64,000 nt of DNA. Origin: Lepidurus packardi (taxonomy: Eukaryota; Arthropoda; Branchiopoda; Notostraca; Triopsidae). The stretch spans positions 7,626,001 through 7,690,000 of the forward strand of contig JAKZAN010000005.1 in the NCBI GenBank assembly GCA_023053545.1. Reading direction: 5' to 3'. The position numbers and the translations under genes are program-made. The first letter of the stretch is position 1; each line of letters opens with the position of its first letter. This document shows, in pieces, positions 1 to 11,750 of this stretch. The notes beneath the pieces are model-generated. The model searched no databases. It saw only the letters and a program-made list of their open reading frames with translations, and was not told the origin of the DNA.

Positions 1-1354
1 GCGCTTTGAGCACCAAAGTCAGATCACGAGATTCGTTTTTCTCAGTCTCTGTCACTGTCAAGTGCACGGTGACGTTGGGCATCCCTGAATTGGTCGAAGT
101 GGAGACCCGGTCCACTATATGGATATCCCTATGGGGCGAGATTAGCATACGTTAACGAGTATAACTTTTATTCATTAAAGTATTCATTAAGGCCACGGTG
201 TACTGGAACCCATTATGGCGCTACAGCATTGCAAATTTTCATTCGAAAATTCTCATTCTCGGTGCAAATATAATGAAACTGCATTGTGACAATAATGCAG
301 GGGATGTATAAATCTACTTTACCTGCTGTTTTCAATTTTAACATTGGTTTTTACTAAATTTTTCCATTGTGTTCAAGTTATGAAAGTTTTAAATAAACGA
401 TTTATCAAAATCTTAAGAAGCAGGTAAAGTTATTGCTAATAAGATATTTTTAGAAAAAGAATTTCGACGATCTCTTTCTGTTTCTTTTAATTTCTTGTTT
501 ACAGTTTATGAAATTACGATGAGAAATGGTCTGACATCAGTACCGTCTTTTGACAACAAATTCTCAACCATTTGCAGTACATCGTGGCTAATGAAAGTAT
601 CGTGGCTAGGTAAAGTTACTAATGAAATTAATCCTAATTTAAATCGTAAAAATTCAAACGTCCTTTAGCAATGTATTTAACGGTCTTGAGCCAGGTTTAT
701 ATAGACTATTCGGGATATTGAAAAAACCTGGGAGAAGAAAACGGGATATAAGCTATTTCTATCCGATACTACACAGCAGGGTGTTTGTAAAGAATACGTC
801 AACGCAATTAGTCTTACTAACGAAAGTTTACTGTATGTATAAAAAGCTACTTTTACAAATACTATACTACCCAGAAATACTCTACGCTATCTAGGCCAAC
901 ACCCTTTTCCAGCCTTTCGGGTCTTCTGCGCCCCAACACAGACCCCAACAAAACCATCCATCTTCATCGATCACATTTCTAGGGCAAACTGGAATGAATG
1001 TTTTTCAGGAGCCATGCTTGGGGGGGAGGGGTGCAAGGCAAAAAAAAGTCTGATTTAGTTCGTACTTATAATAAGTACTAGGGACGTTCGAATAAATGCA
1101 ATAACACAATTCCGGGGAAGAAATAACGCTTAATTTTTCAAACTTTTACTCACATAAGAGAGCGCCAAAAAAAAGGAAAAAAAATCGAGAAGACTTGCTA
1201 CTAAGACTACCCCGGAGTTTGATTAAAGATCAAAGAGTCTTTTTATTCCGATCCCCCCCTTTGCTAAACGAAATTGTGTTTTCCGTGTCGTGGTTGGTCA
1301 GAAACGCTTGTGCCTTCATCAATAATTCATGGGAATCCCAAACCTGCCTGCCGC

Positions 1355-1393
<39 letters not shown>

Positions 1394-4300
1394 CGGGGTA
1401 GGGGAGGGAAAAAGCGGGGGAAAAGAAACGAGCAGTGAAGGGCCCAACAGCAGAACGCGAAAAAATAGTTTCTCCTGTGGAGAGTTAGTGGATTTCTCAG
1501 AATTATTGTGAATGCAGGACAATCAGCAAGGGAATGGTGCATTATTGATTGCGATCCCTGACGAGCAGTACTACTACTATTACTACTCTCTCTTCTCTGA
1601 GAATAATAAAAGGGCGCCCTAGAAAAGAGGGGGAACTGAGTAAAAAGTCGTGAGTTTATTTGATTTGAAATTGCCCCTAAGGCTTAAACCCCAAACTGAG
1701 TCCCTGGCGACTAATATTGCGACTAACCGAGCAGAATCGTTGATGAGAATAAACCACGTTAGTTTCCATTTGTCTTGTGTCAAATAACATGAAAGGAAAA
1801 CATTGTGGTAAGGTTACGTTTTAGCTTTCTTTTCCTTTTTTAAAAAGAGATAAAAAAAATTAAAAAAGGGAAAGAAAGAAAAGAAGAAGGATGGAAATAT
1901 ATGCCCATACCTGGGATTAAGCCCAGCAGAATCAGGATGAAAGCATCCTTCGATATGTGATTCCTCCATGCGATACCCGTCCATATTAGGACTTGTCGTC
2001 GTCGAGTTTTCCAAATGACATTCAGGAGGCAGTCCTTTTTCTAATCCATACCAAAAATCTTGGGAGGTTAAAAACTACTCAATGGATTTTATCACGGGAT
2101 CTTACCTGACAAATGAACTGTCAATCGGAGATGATTAGCCCCAACCACTTCACTGTATGAAGTGACAGCTTTGTATCGTCTCTGCGCAAATTTCCACAAT
2201 GCTGCGCGATTCTCTGGAGCTCTTCGGATCACGGAAATACGCAATTCGCTGTGTTTCACTTCAGACTGGCCCGTCACCTATACGATACCAGGAAGAAAAG
2301 GAAAAGTTCATTACGATTAACAACCGCAACTAACGCACTAAAATTTAACCATGTATTGAGGGGTTGGTGTAAAATTAATTGATTAGTACTTACGAATTAG
2401 TCTAGCGTGAATTTTACTCTTTTAAAAACGCGAATGGCGAAGCATTCTGAACAAAAGACTTTACCATATAATTTCCAGGGATATACACATTTATAACGCA
2501 ATAAAATTCAACAACGACGTACTGATATCCTATTGAGGGGTTGGTTTTAATGGATTAAGAATTATGAATCAGTCTATGCGTAATTTTTTTCTTTTAAACA
2601 TGTGAATGACGAAGCATTTTGAATAAAAGACTTTACCATGCAATTTCCAGGGATTTACACATTTTCCTGACATAAAAATAGGCGTTCCCATGGAATATAC
2701 TTTGCATGTACGTATTACAAGCGACCTAAGCTAAGCTGGACATCTAAAACGCTCGGTGGGATATCTCTATTGTTGTCAAACTCTGAAACTCGGCGCCAAC
2801 AATACGTGAATATGTAACGAGGGGGATTTAAAGTCTGGGGTGAAGTAGCTGGCGTGAACAACAAACACCTGGTTGTACAATCATGGGTCAATGGTTTGAT
2901 ATACGAAGTACACGCTGACATGCGTCAACTATCGTTGCTAGTTCTGCTTCCTTACGCCCATCACAGACACTTAACTGTGCCTAATACACCTAAATCCTCC
3001 ACTTCTGAATGCCGTTTTACAACCGATTCCGGGCTTGAGAATAGGAGAATACTTTCTTCCCATATTAGTCCCATATGAAGAAACATTACATTATCAGTTG
3101 ACATTGTATCATCAGTTGACTTTGGGGTACGCCAGCTCAGGGATTTTCGGAATCACGCGTCTATGGCGACTACAGGGCGAACGGTGGAAATCACTGACTA
3201 TGTAATTGTGGTAGCCCCCAACGGATCTTGAATAGGCAAAAAAGTGGGCTTGCAACAAGCCCTTTTGAGTAGTAGGGATGCGGAAACTTCGGGAAAACTG
3301 TAATCTTCCCCGGCCAATCTTTTTTTCTTTCCTTTGCTTCTAGAGGCAGAGCATTTGGAAACACTTGACGATGGTGGAAATAGGCAGCCAAAACAGAATA
3401 AGAGGGAGAGGAAACTATAGAAATATATGTACGTTGAGAGCCCATCTGGTAAGCATTGACGTCAGGTTCGGCTCGAAAATACTTATTCTCCCTTAAATCC
3501 CAGTAAACCACCCCCGCTGCTCCATCACCTTCCTCCATTTCCAGTCACAGGTATTTTAACCCCCTACTTCTTAAGATTTATCCCTCTGGAGCAAACCCAA
3601 AAGGAACATGCACCCTCTCAGAAACCTTTGGGCTCAAAAACTTTTCACTGGTTTTATTCCCCGTTTCGAGTCTTATTCCCAGAAAAATTGGGCACTGTCG
3701 GCTTTTCCTTAGAAAATGACCATCTGCTCTTCACTTCCATTACCATTTACCCCGAGTTTCCAATTGTCAAAGGAAAATGTTCCCTCCAGCCGTGTGCGTA
3801 AATTCACAATTATAAGCCGCACCTTTTTCTCGAATGTCATTATTGCCGCGTTTCTTTTGTACAGTACGTTCGATTTAAACTTAAACTAAGCTCGTGCTTC
3901 TTGTCCCAAAATTCCATACTTCGATGAAAAAATCGTGCATTGCCAATTAAAATCATAAAAAAAATTAAAGTATATAAAAGCAGCATATTCTTGAAAAGCA
4001 GTCGCTCGGTATGCGCGTAATGAACAAAGGAAATACATAAACAAGGGGGCTGGGTTAAGTTTAGGCCTGGGCACATGAGGAGACCAAAACCAAAAGTCGA
4101 CTAGCTAAATAAAAGGCGTATAAGCCCGAAGTATACCCATCTCGAATGTTGCAAGTGCAATTCTTGGATAGACTTTTAAGTCGACTTGAACTTTTGTCAA
4201 AACGAACGCGGCTTACGATGCTTAACCGCGTGCCATTTAAGCAATGTATACGGTTTATATCGTTAATTATCCAGAGCAATAGGTAAATTGTTCTGCTACT

Positions 4301-4897
4301 GCACTTCTGCGCAAGACGTAAGTAGACATTGTATGCTTTCTGGCGAGAAGGGGACAGAATACGTATTAATGCACGCACGATTGTTTGCTGCTTATATTTT
4401 TCTTTCTTTGGGTGGGAGACGTGGGGTGAATTGTAATTAGGGTCGGAGTCGCGCACGTTGGGTTTGCTTTTTGGATGTTTTCAATGGATATGTCTACTTA
4501 CGATGACTGTATGCCAACTCGCCGCTAATTTTCCGCCCCCTGGTGCTCTCAGCGTCCATTTGGTTGTCCCATCCGCGTCCAGAATTAGAATTAATCGGCG
4601 CTGGGCCGAACTTGAGGCACTCACAACATCCACTGTTACCTCAGTCGGCTGCGTCGAAGAACTACTGGGCAAATTCACCGCACGTAGCATGTGAACCTAG
4701 TAAAAACCACGAATTAGTTTGGATGCTGGTCCAAGATCCATGCACATCAAACAATGTTTTATCTCTTACTTCTTGTTCATAATTTTTGTCGGACGAGATT
4801 TGTCGTGATGCGCAACCCGTCACCACGACAGGGGATTCCGTCCACGCATTGATGGAGTTCGATATTAATGGTGATCTGACGACGCACAGATCAGGAC
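1..4897 (-). CDS. betaglycan/endoglin-type TGF-beta co-receptor, orphan-domain exons (partial)
   Basis: Five minus-strand exons join in phase: 4897-4770, 4696-4502, 2265-2106, 2040-1911 and 128-1; the gene runs off the left edge. The translation follows the membrane-distal orphan region of betaglycan (TGFBR3), which binds TGF-beta family ligands outside the cell. It starts with Leu-Cys and a VTGCASRQ block, continues into EVHML, LILILDADGTTKW, then KFAQRRYKAVTSYSEV. Next comes PPEC followed by EGC, and a second repeat begins with DIHIV and ends in LTLVLKA at the window edge. The two half-domains repeat the same plan, as in vertebrate betaglycan. Splice sites are mostly consensus (GTAAGT, GTAAGA; pyrimidine-AG). 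Introns are 73 nt to 2.2 kb. The ZP module, transmembrane segment and tail would lie outside the window, so I cannot separate betaglycan from endoglin or a common ancestor. The homology rests on remembered family sequence, not a search. Confidence 0.85.
192..588. mobile_element. palindromic MITE, family A (copy 1)
   Basis: About 400 bp ending in inverted repeats (GCCACGGTGTACTG at the left, CAGTACATCGTGGC at the right). It carries a subterminal GACATCAGTACCGTCTTTTGACA block. The same element lies in opposite orientation at 35573-35969, and relatives occur at 55.4-56.4 kb. No coding capacity is visible. It sits inside an intron of the betaglycan-like gene. Confidence 0.75.
1358..1391. repeat. 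poly(C) run, 34 nt
   Basis: Uninterrupted run of 34 C, followed by a G- and A-rich stretch. Homopolymer of this length is prone to length polymorphism and assembly error. Confidence 0.95.
2266..4501. other. intron of betaglycan-like gene, no further gene seen
   Basis: 2.2 kb intron between phase-0 exon ends. Two direct copies of a roughly 180 bp segment lie at about 2340-2500 and 2530-2670 (shared GAGGGGTTGGT and GACTTTACCAT blocks). A 115-codon minus-strand frame at 3191-3538 has no recognisable domain and was not called. Confidence 0.6.
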
Positions 4898-7765
4898 CTG
4901 GGAAGTATAAAAAAGTGGCAAGACGTTTAATTATATTCCGTACACAAATTAGGACACGATTTATCGTATAGTAAATCCTTCTTTTTGTGGCCCATTCAAA
5001 TCTTTTCCACCTGGATGGCTTTGCTCGGTTCGGCAAGAGATTAAAGAGGTTAATTTCGCATTCTAGGAGAGGTTTACCTTTAAGCAGTCTTTTCCTCCAT
5101 TATAAGTCTTCGAGGCATTTGTTTTGCTAGGACCAAAAGGATCTTCGGCCTTTTTTGCACCCGAAAAAGCCTAAATTACTCTCGGATAAGTCAAGTCAAG
5201 CCAGTAGTTCGTCGCAGTATGCGTTCGAAGCACGGATGCAAACGCAACAAGAATTCCGCTTCTACCTCCCTGACTTTCCTACTTTATTCCATTATTTTGA
5301 GTCTCTTTCTTTCTCTTTATTTGACTCATTTGGAGCTTATGTAACGTTGCCTTTTTACCGGGAACTGAGGAGGAAAAAGATGGAAGCTGGAATGCAGACC
5401 ACGTGACTCATCTGCTCAAAACTCAGGTCTCAGGTGCGTTTTCATGCATGAGCTGTGTCCCTTTTTTAATATTTATTCTGGATACTGACACATAAGTCAG
5501 TGAGGCCCATCCGACTTTGCTTAGGCCTCTTCTCCGACCCCTAATTTCATCATAACTTGTACTAAATGTGACTCCTAAAGGCCCTAAAAAATGCTGGGGC
5601 TCGCAATTCCCCGCATATCCGGGATGCTCGACATACAATCAGTTTCAAAAAGCACATATCTAGGGGGCGGGACCAACAGGGCTCTTCCCCCTTTCTCTGG
5701 AACTTGAAACCATAACTCGAGCTGACCTCTTCTTCTTATCCGTCCTCAAAAGAAGGCATTTTTCGCTACAATCGTTTTTCCCCTTTTGTTTTCATTGTTA
5801 ACCCCACTGCTGGGTTGAACCAAAAGGTTTCAGGTGATATTTTACGGCCGGATTTTCTTCTGTCTCATTAAGTGCAAGTTTTACAGCGGAAAAAGAGAGC
5901 ATCTTGTTTACATTCACCTTAGACTTATATAGCCCATATCTAAAGCCTTATAGATTCCCGGAGCAGACTCGCGTTGTTGTTTTTGTTAGCAATTCTAGGA
6001 ACCCCAAGACAGTTATCAGGGTAAATTATTGCATCCATGCGTCTTTGGTTACATCGTGGGTCAACAAAATAAATTGTTTAGACGCCAAAAAACAATAGTC
6101 TACAGCGATTTTTGTGTATTGTACAACAGCAGGAGAGTTGTTTGCACCTTCTTAAAGGTGCGAACAACCAAAATCTTACGTTAAGATTTTGATGGATTAC
6201 TTTCATCTGCATTATTCTAAGAATAGCACACTTTGATCCAAATTCTTTTGCCGGACGACAAAGAAGTGTCATGGCGCGGCTTATAGCGCTTGTTACCATG
6301 GTTACCGTTTACACCCGCGTTTAAAACGTAACTAAATGCTCTTCAGTCAACGGACACTAGTGTAATACGTTTATGTCAACAAAAAAGGTACGTAAGGCCT
6401 ATTTTTCTTTTAGATTGGTTATCTTTGCTGCTTAATTACTGCTTGGCACAGGCATGGTAAGGAACACACCACTAGAAGCAAGCTTTTCTACTCTATTTTT
6501 TACAGGAAAATTGTTTTCTTAATGGCTAGTGTCCTTTAGCCTCACCTTGAACCTTAAAAAGTGAATAATATACAACGCAATCTTCCAAGGCAATTCATTG
6601 GGCAAATTACACCACAACTCTTGGTATCTGTCCACTTTTTCGTGACTGCCTACTTATAATCTTTTTTTTTCTTTTTATTTTCACGCTACACATCAAGAAA
6701 CAAGAAAAAGAATCTTCAGCGTGTTAGCCTTAGGTGTACTAGATTTTTGGTCAGAACAAGAACTATTTACCTACTACAAAAAATTAAATTAAAAATAAAT
6801 AAGCCACGCCCGTTTGTGCTTATTAAGACCATTTATAATTCTTGATGCTCCTCGACATTGCAGTATTTCTCCCAAGCTTTAAGCAAGTTTAAAAGCTGTT
6901 TTTTTTACGGCATTGTTTATGAGGCTTTTGATGAATGGGTCTAGTGCGGAAAAGCCGGCTAAAATGGCTGCGAGCTAACAAGAGCGTTTAAAACACGCTA
7001 GTTTTTATACCCCGCCCTCTTTGCAATCGCCTCCCCCGTCTTTCTTACTTAGTACACAATTGCTGGCTATAACGTCGTTTTTACGTGATCAATATTCCTC
7101 TAACAATCCGAACCATTGAACTATGGCGAATGTTGTGCGACACAGTAAAAAAAAAGTCGGGAGTGAAACATGGAAAGTCTCCGCTGTGCTCAACGTTCCA
7201 CGAACATGTCATGCTCGTTGGCACGCGCGAAGCTCGCCAAACTTTTTCGCGGAACACTGTTATTTCGTGCTAAGAGAAGCTCTATTTATGGTCGAGTGCA
7301 TTCATTTACTCGGTCACTAGCCTTGGCAACAGCTTTATGGATAAAAAAAAAGTATAAGAAAAGAAAGCTGCGCTTTTGCACGTGCGCAAAACAAGTAGAG
7401 GACGTTTCGTCTTCAACGTAGGCTCATCAAGAGCCCTTTTGCCTTACTACGCACGTTCTGCCCGGATCTCCTCGATCCTAATTCTTTCTTCGTTCTTCAT
7501 GACCTTGCCAAAAAAAGGATATACCAAAAATTCTTGACAAGACTTCCCACGAAGTCGAACCGCGTGACTGAAAAAGAATAGGAAAGAAAAATAAATTTTA
7601 AAAAAGGACTGTGAAGCGCTGAATCGACGTCCTTCTCGGAAAAAGGATTCACGTAGGCCGTAATTCCTCCAGAATTATCCTGATACGACTGCGGTTTTTG
7701 TATTTCTCTTGCTCAAGACTCATCCATTAGGTTTACTCATACTGTCGCGACCCTTACATACAAAA

Positions 7766-8070
7766 CACAACACGTTCTCCGGAAAAGAGGGACAAAACGG
7801 TGTCATATAAACCGGTGACAAATTTTCGACCAAGTACAAGTTTTAATGATTTCCATCAATGAAAGTAGATGAGAATCTTAACCTAGCCTAACCTAATTCA
7901 TCTCCAATCCAACTACCACATTTCAAGTCGAATTTTCAACTAAGGTTTTTCCAGTAAAAACCACCAGTGTCATACGTGACACACGATTTCAAGTCTTTTC
8001 CGAAGAACGTGTTGCACAACTATGACACAAAAGTGTCCTTTTGGACCACCGGGGTTTTAACCGGCTAACC
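7766..8070. mobile_element. palindromic MITE, family B (copy 1)
   Basis: Long inverted repeat: CAACACGTTCTCCGGAAAAG near the left is matched in reverse by CTTTTCCGAAGAACGTGTTG near the right. Repeated GTGTCA/TGACAC blocks lie between, with an AACCTAGCCTAACCTAA tract in the middle. A second copy at about 55530-55890 shares the same end blocks. Exact ends are uncertain by some tens of bases. Confidence 0.7.
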
Positions 8071-8364
8071 TTTTGGTAAAACAATAACAAACATCAGAGT
8101 CATCTGTGCCTATTTGTCATCAATAAGCTAAATTATATAGGAACCTCGTGTTCGCTCATATTGCCATAAGCCTTAAAGTATTGAAGCGAATTAACTACAC
8201 TTGAGAATGTATGGACTTTTTGTTCCTGTGCCACGCTTTACATCGCCTCCTTTAGTTTCGGAAGAAAAAAATGCAAAACTTCCGGCTCACTCACGAAAAA
8301 AAAGAGTGAACTGCGTGGCAGACAAGGGCCCTTGACTAAAAAGCCTTTTGATGTTACCCCAACT

Positions 8365-8388
8365 CCCCCCCCCCCCCCCCCCCCCCCC
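8365..8388. repeat. poly(C) run, 24 nt
   Basis: Uninterrupted run of 24 C followed directly by an A-rich tract. Confidence 0.95.
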
Positions 8389-10683
8389 AAGAAAAAAAAA
8401 TCCTCTCGTCTTGATCAACAAAAAATTCAGCGTTTTACGATAGCGTAGGGTTAGGGTTTCGCTTTCTTTTCTATTATTTTTTTTAACCCTTTAACTTTCA
8501 AAGGCTACCAAGGGAATGAACATGGAGTAAAGAACTAACAAAACTGGCCTATTTTTACTCCTTTTTATGTATTTCTTTTTCTCTAAAGACAGATATCCCC
8601 CATGACGCTTATTTCGTAGTTCCCCAGCACCCCCAACTTTGGTACCCTTAATTCTCCGAACAAGTTGCGCCTCCGAAAACAGAAAACAAAACAATAAACT
8701 GAAGAAATGCCAATAACGGAATTTAAAAAAAAAAAAAAAAAAACTTGCCATGTCTTTTTTCGTGTCTTCACATAGTCAGTCAAGTCTATCACGTATCACC
8801 GGAAGTGAGCACCTTTGGGGGCTCACGCTCCATTATTATAAATAAAAAGCCCGTGAACGAGTGCTCAAGCAAAGCTTGAATTGCTCGAAAAAGAAAAGAA
8901 AAAAGCGTTGGCGCCAATATTATTGCTTCAGTCTTACCTCAAACCAGTCCTAAATATAGTTTTAATAAGACCAGTAAAAGGCTTTAAAATATACAATAGC
9001 GCGGAACATAAAAGAGCCCCAAAAAAAGTCATTGCCTTTCGCGTGCTTACACACTCGACCACATACATGGGAAAAAAAGAAGCTGTCCGTTTCGGACCAC
9101 AGAAATGAGGGGTTTTACTGCGATACCGAGTATCCACGCATTTATTTTTTATTATTTCTTTTTTTGGTTTGGCTTCCAGCGTATTAACGCAGAAAAGAAT
9201 TCAGTGACATCAGCCACAACTATTTTCCTCGAGCAAAAAAATAATAATATATATATCGATATATATCTTTATATCTGCATCCAGATTTCCGAAATCGGGA
9301 ATCTGGATGCAGCAAGGTTACCTAGGCAACGAGAAACGCTGACAAGAAATTGGGTGATTTGGAGAAGAGACCCTTTGCGTGCTTCTCCATAATTCAACGA
9401 CTTTCTGATGCAGCTGTGTGCTTACCTTCCTAACTCCATTTCTTTCTTTCCTTTTTCGTAAAAAGGTCGGGATAGGTTTCTTATTAAAGATCTGACAAAA
9501 AAATATTATTTGTATGCCTCTCAGGGCAAACTCCAACCCCCTCTTTCTTTCCCTTTTTTATCGAACCCTAATTGCGCTATTGTATAACCCCTTAGAAGTC
9601 TCCAAGGCACCATATGCCTCGAAAAGCGCTGCGAAAACACGCCTATATAAAACGCTATTGCCAGGAAGGAAAAACATGTGAAAAAAATACTGGAAAATGT
9701 ATTGAAAAAATACACAAAACTTTTTTTTAGACTCAATCGAGGAAACGCCTAAATATTGTGCATGGTCAATAAACAGACAAGCTAAATTTTTTCTAGCGTA
9801 ATCCGAAATCAATTCATAGTATTACGTTCAGGAGCCACGGACATGAACGCGGAAGAAAAAAAAAGTTAAAATTTGTGAAAGATTGTATGGTATTTCCATT
9901 GCAGTTTGCGTGCGATGAACGTATTGGGAGCGAGTTCAGGCCGGGCAGCCATTAAGTAGTGCAAAGGTTGTTTGGAGGCTCTCTTTTTCTTTTTCGGGAG
10001 GTAATTACTGGGTTTTCGTCTTCAAAAATAAACAAACAAACTTGGAAACACAGCGTGACTACACACACCTATTGCTTACTGTGTGAACTGAAAAGGACGC
10101 CAATGACCTTGCAAAGACTATTATACCCATACCTACACACACACACTGAAAGGACATAGCAAGACAAAGACATGATGCGTCCATTTCACGAAAAGAAGGG
10201 CCATTGTCCAAGGTGCGAGAAAACAGCAAAGTTCATCGTGACCACCTCAATTTGCCTTGGCTAATGATAGGTTAAAAACTAGCATTACCACAGCTCATTC
10301 TATACACGGTATACACTCTCTAAATTAACTAGTTTTATCACAAAATACAACAATAACAATGAAATTGTTTTTTCTGCTAAGGACGTCTGTCTCGGCGATG
10401 TCCTTTTTTGCCTAGTTCACTTTATGCGTACAGTACAAGGGAATTCAACTTATACCTAGTATGTCAATACGAAAGCTTTAACTTTGTCTAAATAAATGCT
10501 AAATTACAAAATGAAATAAATGTTAAATTAAGTCATCTTTAAACTTGTTGATTAAATACGAAAATAATTCAATAAATGTTAAATAATACTGAAACAATGT
10601 ATATCTAAAATTGTGACGTTATAAAATATGACATAATTTGAAGGTATTTCGCTGTTGAAATTCGTAAGATTGCACACCAAATA

Positions 10684-11537
10684 CAGTAGACGCCGCTTAT
10701 TGTGATCACGTTTGTCAAGTGAATATTGGTTACATTAAGCAGATTCTAATAATCGAAAATCAGAAATACGTAATAGAATGCTACGATTAATCGTCGCGTG
10801 AAACAAACTGGCTTGTTTAAACCAAAGAAATAAAGCATCGTCTACTTTTTGACACTTTCCCACACGCTTCCTTTTTCTAGATTCAGTATACCCACTACTG
10901 TACTACTGTTTATTTCGTAACGATTTTTTAACAATTTTGATAGAGATGATTGCGGAATTCCTAACTTACGGACCGCTTCCTTTATAGCGAATCTTTTAAA
11001 TTTAACTTGTCATAACTTTCAATGGGCCGCAACTTCACTTTTACACATGAATGAACCGTTTTCCTGTTCGTCGCCATTTCTATATAAACACACGTCGAAA
11101 GTACAACTAAAATTGCGCTTTTGAAGCATACTCCTACGCTTAGGTAGGGTTCTGAACACGATATTCCTTCTAATTTTCCCCAGACTATTAAAGGAACCGG
11201 ACACTCATTTGAATAACCTGCTCATTTAGTTGACTGGGGAGTTTAGAAGGGATTTCCGTTAGCTTAGTAGCAGGCTGGAAATGAGAGGATTGGTCAAAAC
11301 AATGTAAAAGCAATGTCATTGGCCAATATGCAAAGTCCATGTAGCAATCACTACTGCAGTTTCGTAACTGTACATGTAAAGATTCCTTTGAAATTGATAC
11401 TAATTTCCGAAAGCGTGCTTCTAATAACCGATTAAAATGCTATCCATTTTATCACTTTGAATCTGTCCTTTAAAATTTGATTCCACAACGCGGGTGCTTC
11501 CAATAACCAGTGATCACAATCCGCGGCAACTAGTGTA
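10684..11537. mobile_element. non-autonomous pogo/Tigger-like element (copy 1)
   Basis: The left end reads CAGTAGACGCCGCTTATTG after a TA. The right end contains ACCAGTGATCACAAT and a degenerate inverse of the left end, also beside TA. These are the usual ends and target preference of pogo-type Tc1/mariner elements. About 850 bp, with no transposase frame. A second copy with the same interior sits at 58624-60238 in the RFX gene. Confidence 0.75.
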
Positions 11538-11542
11538 TATAG

Positions 11543-11750
11543 TAAACGGCTTTAAGTTCTGACAGATTGTAGCATACATTGATGATCAAATGTATACCAT
11601 ACTGAAATAATGAATACCAAAAAGTATGACGTTATAAAACAAAACACTGCGTAAGATCGTAGTTACGTAAAATCGTAATTCGTAAGATCAAATATAGTAA
11701 ACGACGTTACGTTCTAACAGACTGTTGCATACACTGATGGTAAAATGTAC
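11543..11750. repeat. direct repeat, period about 155 bp
   Basis: AGTAAACG...GTTCT.ACAGA.TGT.GCATACA.TGATGG is present twice, at about 11543 and 11696. Related sequence (GACGTTATAAAA) also lies left of the pogo-like element, near 10615, so that element appears to have inserted into an older repeat. Confidence 0.6.

Larger units (their letters stand above)
129..1910. other. intron of betaglycan-like gene
   Basis: Intron between the last two visible exons. It contains the family A element at 192-588 and a run of 34 C at 1358-1391 followed by purine-rich DNA. Short open frames over the C run encode only poly-Pro or poly-Gly and are artefacts. Confidence 0.7.

Noticed and set aside
1195-1542. 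Overlapping frames with poly-Pro or poly-Gly on both strands
   Set aside because: They are translations of the 34 nt C run; no domain, no splice support.
2706-2795. Minus-strand EFDNNRDIPPSVLDVQLSL as an extra receptor exon
   Set aside because: Flanking exons already join in phase 0 with family-like sequence; its donor (GTCGCT) is poor.
3191-3538. 115-codon minus frame in an intron of the betaglycan-like gene
   Set aside because: Possible exon by length, but no recognisable domain. The receptor exons on either side already join in phase without it.
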